DNA of 10,171 nucleotides, taken from Acidimicrobiaceae bacterium (GTDB lineage Bacteria; Actinomycetota; Acidimicrobiia; Acidimicrobiales; Ilumatobacteraceae). The stretch spans positions 5,646 through 15,816 of the forward strand of contig PMCN01000118.1 of assembly GCA_003154135.1 (NCBI GenBank), written 5' to 3'. The position numbers were made by a program, and so were the translations under genes. The notes below the pieces were generated by a model. That model was not told the DNA's origin. It searched no databases and saw only the letters and a list, made by a program, of their open reading frames with translations. Every line of letters starts with the position of its first letter. Position 1 is the first letter of the stretch. Below are positions 6,710 to 10,171 of the stretch, one piece after another.

Positions 6710-6754
6710 CCGCCGGGGCCGGTCGGGGAGCCGCGGTCTGGCAGTGTGGTGGTC

Positions 6755-8239
6755 ATGACCGAGTGCGTGCTCGCCATCGACCTGGGAACCGGTGGCCCGA
6801 AGGTCGCGCTCGTGCACCGAAGCGGCGTCACGCTGGCCTGGCGCAGCCGGCCGGTGCACACCACGTTCCTGCCCGACGGTGGCGCCGAACAGGACCCGCA
6901 CGAGATGTGGACCGCGGTGGTCGCGGCCGCACACGAGACCCTCGCGGCCGTGCAGCCGCGCCCCGGCATCGTCGCGGTCACCGTGACCAGCCAGTACATG
7001 AGCACCATTCCGGTCGCGGCCGACGGCATGCCCACCGGCCCGTGCATCCTGTGGATGGACACCCGCGGCGCGGCGCACAACCGCACACTGCTCGACGACG
7101 ACTCGTTCATGCTGTTCCTCGGTCGTCACGGCATGATCCCGCTGCCGAGCGGAAACGACGACGTTGCCCACGCGCACGTGCTGGCCCAGCACCATCCCGA
7201 GGCGTACGCAGCCGCTGCTGCTCTGGTCGAGCCGATGGACTACCTCACCGCCCGCCTCACGGGCCGGGTGACGGCGACGCAGTCGACGATGTTCGGCATG
7301 CTCGTGTGCGACAACCGCACCTGGGGTGCCACCGAGTACGACCCCGAGCTGGTGGCCGCCACCGGGCTCGACCCGGCGAAGCTGCCGAGGTTGGTGCCGA
7401 TGAACGGGGTGGTCGGCGAGCTCTCCGCCGTGGCTGCCGGCGCGTTGGGTCTCCCCGCCGGCCTGCCGGTGATGCCGGGCACCATCGACTCGATCACGTC
7501 GGCGGTGGGCACGGGCGCGCTGGGGCCCGATTCCGGCTCGGTGGTCATCGGCACCACCTCGGTGCTGGTGAGCCACATCCCCGATCACCGCGGCGACCTC
7601 ACCGCCGGCATCCTCAGCGTGCCCAGCCCGCTGCCGGGCATGTACTACGTGATGGCCGAGAACGGCGTGGGCGGCCGGGCGTTCGAATGGGCCCAGCGCC
7701 TCCTCGGGTACGACGGGCCGGAGACGGCGTTGCTCGACGCCGCCACCGTGCCGTGCGGGTCCGATGGTGTGCAGTTCCTGCCCTGGCTGCTCGGTTCCAT
7801 CGCGCCGAACCCCGACGACCACGTGCGCGCCGCCTTCGTCGGCTTGTCGCTGCCCCACGAACGGCGCCACGCGATGCGCGCCGTGATCGAGGGCGTCGCG
7901 CTCAACATGGCGTGGCTCATCCCACCGGTGGAGGCCTTCGTCGGCAACCTCTTCCCCACGTTGCGCTTCGGTGGTGGCGCGGCGACGAGCTCGCTGTGGG
8001 GCCAGATCCTCGCCGATGCCACCGATCGCACGGTGCAGCGCCTCGCCGAGCCACGCGCCACCAACGCCCGCGGCGCAGCGTTCCTTGCGTTCGCCGACCT
8101 GGGCCTGCTCTCGTTGGCCGACGTGCCCGGCCTGCTGCACGTGCAGGAGGAGCACCACCCCGTCCCCGACCACCGCGCCGTGATGCACCGGGCACTCGCC
8201 CGGCTCACGGCCCTGCACCCCGCACTCGCACTCTCCTGA
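6755..8239 (+). CDS. FGGY-family carbohydrate/polyol kinase (xylulokinase-like)
   Basis: This 494-residue kinase phosphorylates a sugar, ketose or polyol with ATP in the cytoplasm. The two actin-like domains are visible. DLGTGGPK at 9-16 is the first phosphate loop, WMDTR at 100-104 is the substrate-binding region, and GTIDSITSAVG carries the catalytic Asp245. GTTSV at 266-270 is the second phosphate loop, and FGGGAATSSLWGQILAD near 405-421 is the adenosine motif. Length is normal. The ATG at 6755 is chosen because the protein begins at once with the family strand (CVLAIDLG); an in-frame GTG lies 6 bases earlier. The open frame back to 5942 lies antisense to the phosphotransferase and is not coding. 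It is followed after 12 bases by the PLP lyase gene, so the kinase probably makes, or acts beside, that enzyme's phosphorylated substrate. Xylulokinase is the nearest familiar name, but no pentose pathway genes accompany it. Confidence 0.9.
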   Translation: MTECVLAIDLGTGGPKVALVHRSGVTLAWRSRPVHTTFLPDGGAEQDPHEMWTAVVAAAHETLAAVQPRPGIVAVTVTSQYMSTIPVAADGMPTGPCILWMDTRGAAHNRTLLDDDSFMLFLGRHGMIPLPSGNDDVAHAHVLAQHHPEAYAAAAALVEPMDYLTARLTGRVTATQSTMFGMLVCDNRTWGATEYDPELVAATGLDPAKLPRLVPMNGVVGELSAVAAGALGLPAGLPVMPGTIDSITSAVGTGALGPDSGSVVIGTTSVLVSHIPDHRGDLTAGILSVPSPLPGMYYVMAENGVGGRAFEWAQRLLGYDGPETALLDAATVPCGSDGVQFLPWLLGSIAPNPDDHVRAAFVGLSLPHERRHAMRAVIEGVALNMAWLIPPVEAFVGNLFPTLRFGGGAATSSLWGQILADATDRTVQRLAEPRATNARGAAFLAFADLGLLSLADVPGLLHVQEEHHPVPDHRAVMHRALARLTALHPALALS

Positions 8240-8249
8240 AGGAGCCTTC
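8233..8249 (+). promoter_or_regulatory. Ribosome binding site of the lyase gene within two alternative short hairpins
   Basis: AAGGAG at 8239-8244 lies 7 bases before the lyase ATG. The same bases can pair two ways: CTCC-TGAA-GGAG (8233-8244), whose loop holds the kinase stop codon TGA, or GAAG-GAGC-CTTC (8238-8249). In the first, the ribosome site is masked until a ribosome finishing the kinase opens the stem, which would couple the two proteins. Stems are only 4 bp, so stability is doubtful. Confidence 0.4.
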
Positions 8250-8251
8250 CC

Positions 8252-9625
8252 ATGGGTCTGTACCCCTACGCCGAGCGTTTCCCCGTCGTCCGCGACTTCC
8301 CGGAGCATGGTCGGCCGCGCGCCGACATCCTGCGGGAGATCGAGATGATGGCCACCGAGGAGGACTCGCCCTACCACGAGGGCAAGATCAGCGGATCCAT
8401 CTACTCCGGTGACGAGGCCCACTACGAGTTCCTCAACGAGGTGTTCGGCCACTACAGCCATGCCAACGTGCTGCAGCGCGACATGTACCCGAGCGCGACG
8501 CGGTTCGAGGGCGAGATCATCGCCATGACGGCCGACATGATGCACGGCTCGGCGGTGGAGGGCGGCACCGTGTGCGGCGTGCTCACCAGCGGTGGCACGG
8601 AGAGCCTGATGAACCCCTTGCTCGTCTATCGCGAGTGGGGCCGCGAGCGCGGCATCACCAACCCCAACATCGTGATGCCCGTGAGCGCGCACCCGGCGTT
8701 CAACAAGGGCGCCCACTACTTCGGCATCGAACTGCGCCGGGCCACCCTCACCGATGCGTACGTCGCCGACATGGAGAGCGTGGCGTCGCTCATCGACGAG
8801 AACACCGTGGCCCTCATCGGCTCTGCCGGCACGTACCCGCACGGCCTCATCGATCCCATCGCCGAGCTGTCGGCGCTCGCCCTCGAGCGCTCCATCAACC
8901 TGCACGTCGACGGCTGCCTCGGCGGGTTCGTGCTCGCGTGGGGAGAAGACCTCGGCTACCCGGTGCCGGTGTTCGACTTCCGCCTTCCCGGCGTCACCTC
9001 GATGAGCGCCGACACCCACAAGTACGGCTTCGGACTGAAGGGCTCGAGCGTGCTGCTCTATCGCACACCCGAGCTGCGCCGTCTGCAGTACTTCATCCAG
9101 CCGGGCTGGCCGGGCGGGTTGTACACGTCGCCGGGCATGAGCGGCTCGCGGTCGGGCGGCATCATCGCCGCCGCGTGGGCATCGATGGTGTCGCTCGGTC
9201 GCGAGGGCTACCTGGCGATCGCCGGCGACATCTTCCGCACGGCTGCCGAGCTCGTGCAGGCGGTGCAGGCGCTGCCCGAGCTCACCGTGCTGGGGGAGCC
9301 GTTCTTCAACGTCGCGTTCACCACCACCGCCGAGAGCGGCCTCGACATCTACCTCGTCAACGACTACATGGCCTCGAAGCGCTGGCGCCTCAACGGCCTG
9401 CAGCTGCCGCCCGCCGTGCACTTCTGCGTCACCCGTCCCAACACGCAGCCGGGTGTGGTCGAACGCTTCGCCGCCGATCTCGCCGACGGGGTCGCGTACG
9501 CGCGCGAACGAGTGGGCACGGCGGCGCGATCCGGCGCGCTCTACGCGGGCACGATGACCGACCAGCAGGCCGAGGCCGGCATGGCGTGGTGGCTCGATGC
9601 CACCCAGGCGCTGCCCCCGGCGTGA
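8252..9625 (+). CDS. PLP-dependent lyase of the sphingosine-1-phosphate lyase type (group II decarboxylase fold)
   Basis: This 457-residue fold-type I PLP enzyme has a pattern characteristic of sphingosine-1-phosphate lyases and their bacterial homologues. GKISGSIYSGD is at 44-54, HYSHANVLQRDMYPS near 67-81, TSGGTES at 112-118 (PLP phosphate), His147 in SAHPAF (ring stacking), HVDGCLGGF with Asp220 (pyridine nitrogen), and SADTHKYG with the Schiff-base Lys257. Such lyases cleave a 2-amino-3-hydroxy-1-phosphate compound into an aldehyde and phosphoethanolamine. There is no N-terminal membrane segment, unlike the eukaryotic enzymes. A good Shine-Dalgarno (AAGGAG, 7-base spacing) supports the ATG. 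It is the second gene of an operon with the FGGY kinase, whose product may be its substrate. Most actinobacteria lack sphingolipids, so a different phosphorylated amino alcohol is plausible. A related decarboxylase activity (glutamate or aromatic amino acid) is less likely given the lyase signatures. Confidence 0.9.
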   Translation: MGLYPYAERFPVVRDFPEHGRPRADILREIEMMATEEDSPYHEGKISGSIYSGDEAHYEFLNEVFGHYSHANVLQRDMYPSATRFEGEIIAMTADMMHGSAVEGGTVCGVLTSGGTESLMNPLLVYREWGRERGITNPNIVMPVSAHPAFNKGAHYFGIELRRATLTDAYVADMESVASLIDENTVALIGSAGTYPHGLIDPIAELSALALERSINLHVDGCLGGFVLAWGEDLGYPVPVFDFRLPGVTSMSADTHKYGFGLKGSSVLLYRTPELRRLQYFIQPGWPGGLYTSPGMSGSRSGGIIAAAWASMVSLGREGYLAIAGDIFRTAAELVQAVQALPELTVLGEPFFNVAFTTTAESGLDIYLVNDYMASKRWRLNGLQLPPAVHFCVTRPNTQPGVVERFAADLADGVAYARERVGTAARSGALYAGTMTDQQAEAGMAWWLDATQALPPA

Positions 9626-9671
9626 TACCGGCATGACCACGGGTCGGTCGACGGGCACCGCGCGCACCATT

Positions 9672-9687
9672 TGTGATGCCATTCACA
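9672..9687. promoter_or_regulatory. CRP-type operator upstream of nuoA
   Basis: TGTGA-N6-TCACA is an exact match to the core half-sites recognised by CRP-family regulators, including the cAMP-responsive CRP/GlxR proteins of actinobacteria. The spacer is TGCCAT. Its centre is 30.5 bases before the predicted start at 9710, overlapping the -35 zone, a position that more often means repression than class II activation (about -41.5). The remainder of the gap (9626-9671) shows no other signal. Confidence 0.55.
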
Positions 9688-9695
9688 CGGCGTAG

Positions 9696-9701
9696 TAGCG
9701 T
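9696..9701 (+). promoter_or_regulatory. Candidate -10 box of the nuo operon (leaderless)
   Basis: TAGCGT fits TANNNT and lies exactly 8 bases before the nuoA ATG, the same spacing as at the divergent promoters near 1500. The intervening CGGCGGCG is not a Shine-Dalgarno. A -35-like TTGTGA at 9671-9676 lies 19 bases upstream and overlaps the CRP-type site. Confidence 0.45.
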
Positions 9702-9709
9702 CGGCGGCG

Positions 9710-10075
9710 ATGTCCGAATTCCTGCGTGACTACCTCAACGTGGTGTGGTTCGCGTCCGTCGCGTTGGTGCTCGCCACGCTCTTGCTGGGTGTCGCCGCCG
9801 TGCTGCGCCCGAACAAGCCGTCGGTCGAGAAGAACACGGCGTACGAGAGTGGCGTCAACCCGGTGGGCGACGGCTGGTCGCAGAGCCAGGTGCGCTACTA
9901 CATCTTCGCCCTGCTCTTCGTGGTCTTCGACGTGGAAGCCGTGTTCATGTTCCCCTGGGCCACCCAGCTCGAACGGTACGCGGGCTTCGGCCTCGTCGAG
10001 ATGGGCCTTTTCGTCTTCGTCCTGCTCCTTGGCCTCGTGTACGCGTGGCGCAAGGGCGTCTTGCGCTGGGTGTAG
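9710..10075 (+). CDS. nuoA: NADH-quinone oxidoreductase subunit A
   Basis: This 121-residue membrane subunit of respiratory complex I helps form the junction between the hydrophilic arm and the proton-pumping membrane arm. Three transmembrane helices are visible at about 8-32, 61-82 and 93-113. The conserved loop between the first two carries YESGVNPVG (45-53), and the second helix carries the acidic FDVEAVFMFPWA motif (73-84) typical of NuoA. Length is normal. The ATG at 9710 follows a probable leaderless promoter with a CRP-type site. The gene is the usual first member of the nuo operon and is followed after 4 bases by nuoB. It is functionally unrelated to the catabolic genes on its left. 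Confidence 0.96.
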   Translation: MSEFLRDYLNVVWFASVALVLATLLLGVAAVLRPNKPSVEKNTAYESGVNPVGDGWSQSQVRYYIFALLFVVFDVEAVFMFPWATQLERYAGFGLVEMGLFVFVLLLGLVYAWRKGVLRWV

Positions 10076-10079
10076 CCAC

Positions 10080-10171
10080 ATGGGTCTCGTCGACAAGGGC
10101 CGCTTGCCCAAACCCCTCACGTCCCTGTTCAACCTGGGCCGTTCCTACAGCCTCTGGGTGTACCAGTGGGG
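10080..10171 (+). CDS. nuoB: NADH-quinone oxidoreductase subunit B, N-terminal fragment
   Basis: Only the first 30 codons and two further bases are present before the window ends. The encoded start, MGLVDKGRLPKPLTS then NLGRSYSLWVYQWG, matches the region just before the GLACC cysteines of NuoB, the complex I subunit that holds cluster N2. The cluster cysteines lie beyond the edge and cannot be checked. The ATG follows the nuoA stop by 4 bases, in the canonical nuoA-nuoB order. Confidence 0.85.
   Translation, partial: MGLVDKGRLPKPLTSLFNLGRSYSLWVYQW

Noticed and set aside
5942..6754. Plus-strand open frame in front of the FGGY kinase
   Set aside because: It is antisense to the phosphotransferase (Brenner motif and Mg-binding Asp intact) and has no recognisable domain.
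6692..9682. Minus-strand open frame extending the phosphotransferase upstream by about 1,000 codons
   Set aside because: It lies opposite the FGGY kinase and the PLP lyase, both well supported. Its His/Arg/Gly-rich content is the usual mirror of GC-rich coding sequence, and the kinase fold begins near 6691.
9633..9695. 20-codon ORF between the lyase and nuoA
   Set aside because: No ribosome binding site, low-complexity start, and its bases are better explained by the CRP-type site and promoter. Possible as a leader peptide but not supportable.

Overview
The window reads as chromosomal DNA of a G+C-rich actinobacterium. GC-rich third positions are strong on both strands, there is an F420/PPOX-type flavoprotein-fold gene, and several operon-leading genes look leaderless. 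The ALDH and amidotransferase resemble the set around glnA4/aldC of mycobacteria. The style of NuoA/NuoB and of the promoters would suit Acidimicrobiia, but that placement is an inference. I see no tRNA, rRNA, CRISPR array, insertion sequence or phage gene. Genes fill the window almost completely, and the largest gap is 84 bases.

Left block (42-5769), organised around amine or amino-acid catabolism. Two tandem minus-strand paralogues of the PuuD-type gamma-glutamyl hydrolase family (peptidase C26) are read leftward from a 48-base divergent promoter region. An apparent operon is read rightward from the same region: aldehyde dehydrogenase, a third and different class I glutamine-amidotransferase-like protein, a 12-TM APC-superfamily permease, and a small PPOX-fold protein. 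Permease, aldehyde dehydrogenase and gamma-glutamyl hydrolases are the uptake, oxidation and deglutamylation parts of a gamma-glutamylated amine pathway of the Puu type. The ligase (PuuA/GlnA-like) and the amine oxidase (PuuB-like) are not in this window.

Middle block (5762-9625). A choline/ethanolamine-kinase-like phosphotransferase is on the minus strand. Its stop overlaps the PPOX gene stop inside a perfect palindrome. Divergent from it, across 63 bases, is a two-gene operon: an FGGY sugar or polyol kinase followed 12 bases later by a PLP-dependent lyase of the sphingosine-1-phosphate lyase type. A kinase feeding a phospho-amino-alcohol lyase is the least ordinary arrangement here. The lyase would give an aldehyde, which the neighbouring dehydrogenase could oxidise, but that link is inference.

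Right edge (9672-10171). This is the start of the respiratory complex I operon, nuoA and the first 30 codons of nuoB. It lies behind a short promoter region holding a perfect CRP-type inverted repeat (TGTGA-N6-TCACA) and a -10-like box 8 bases before the nuoA ATG.
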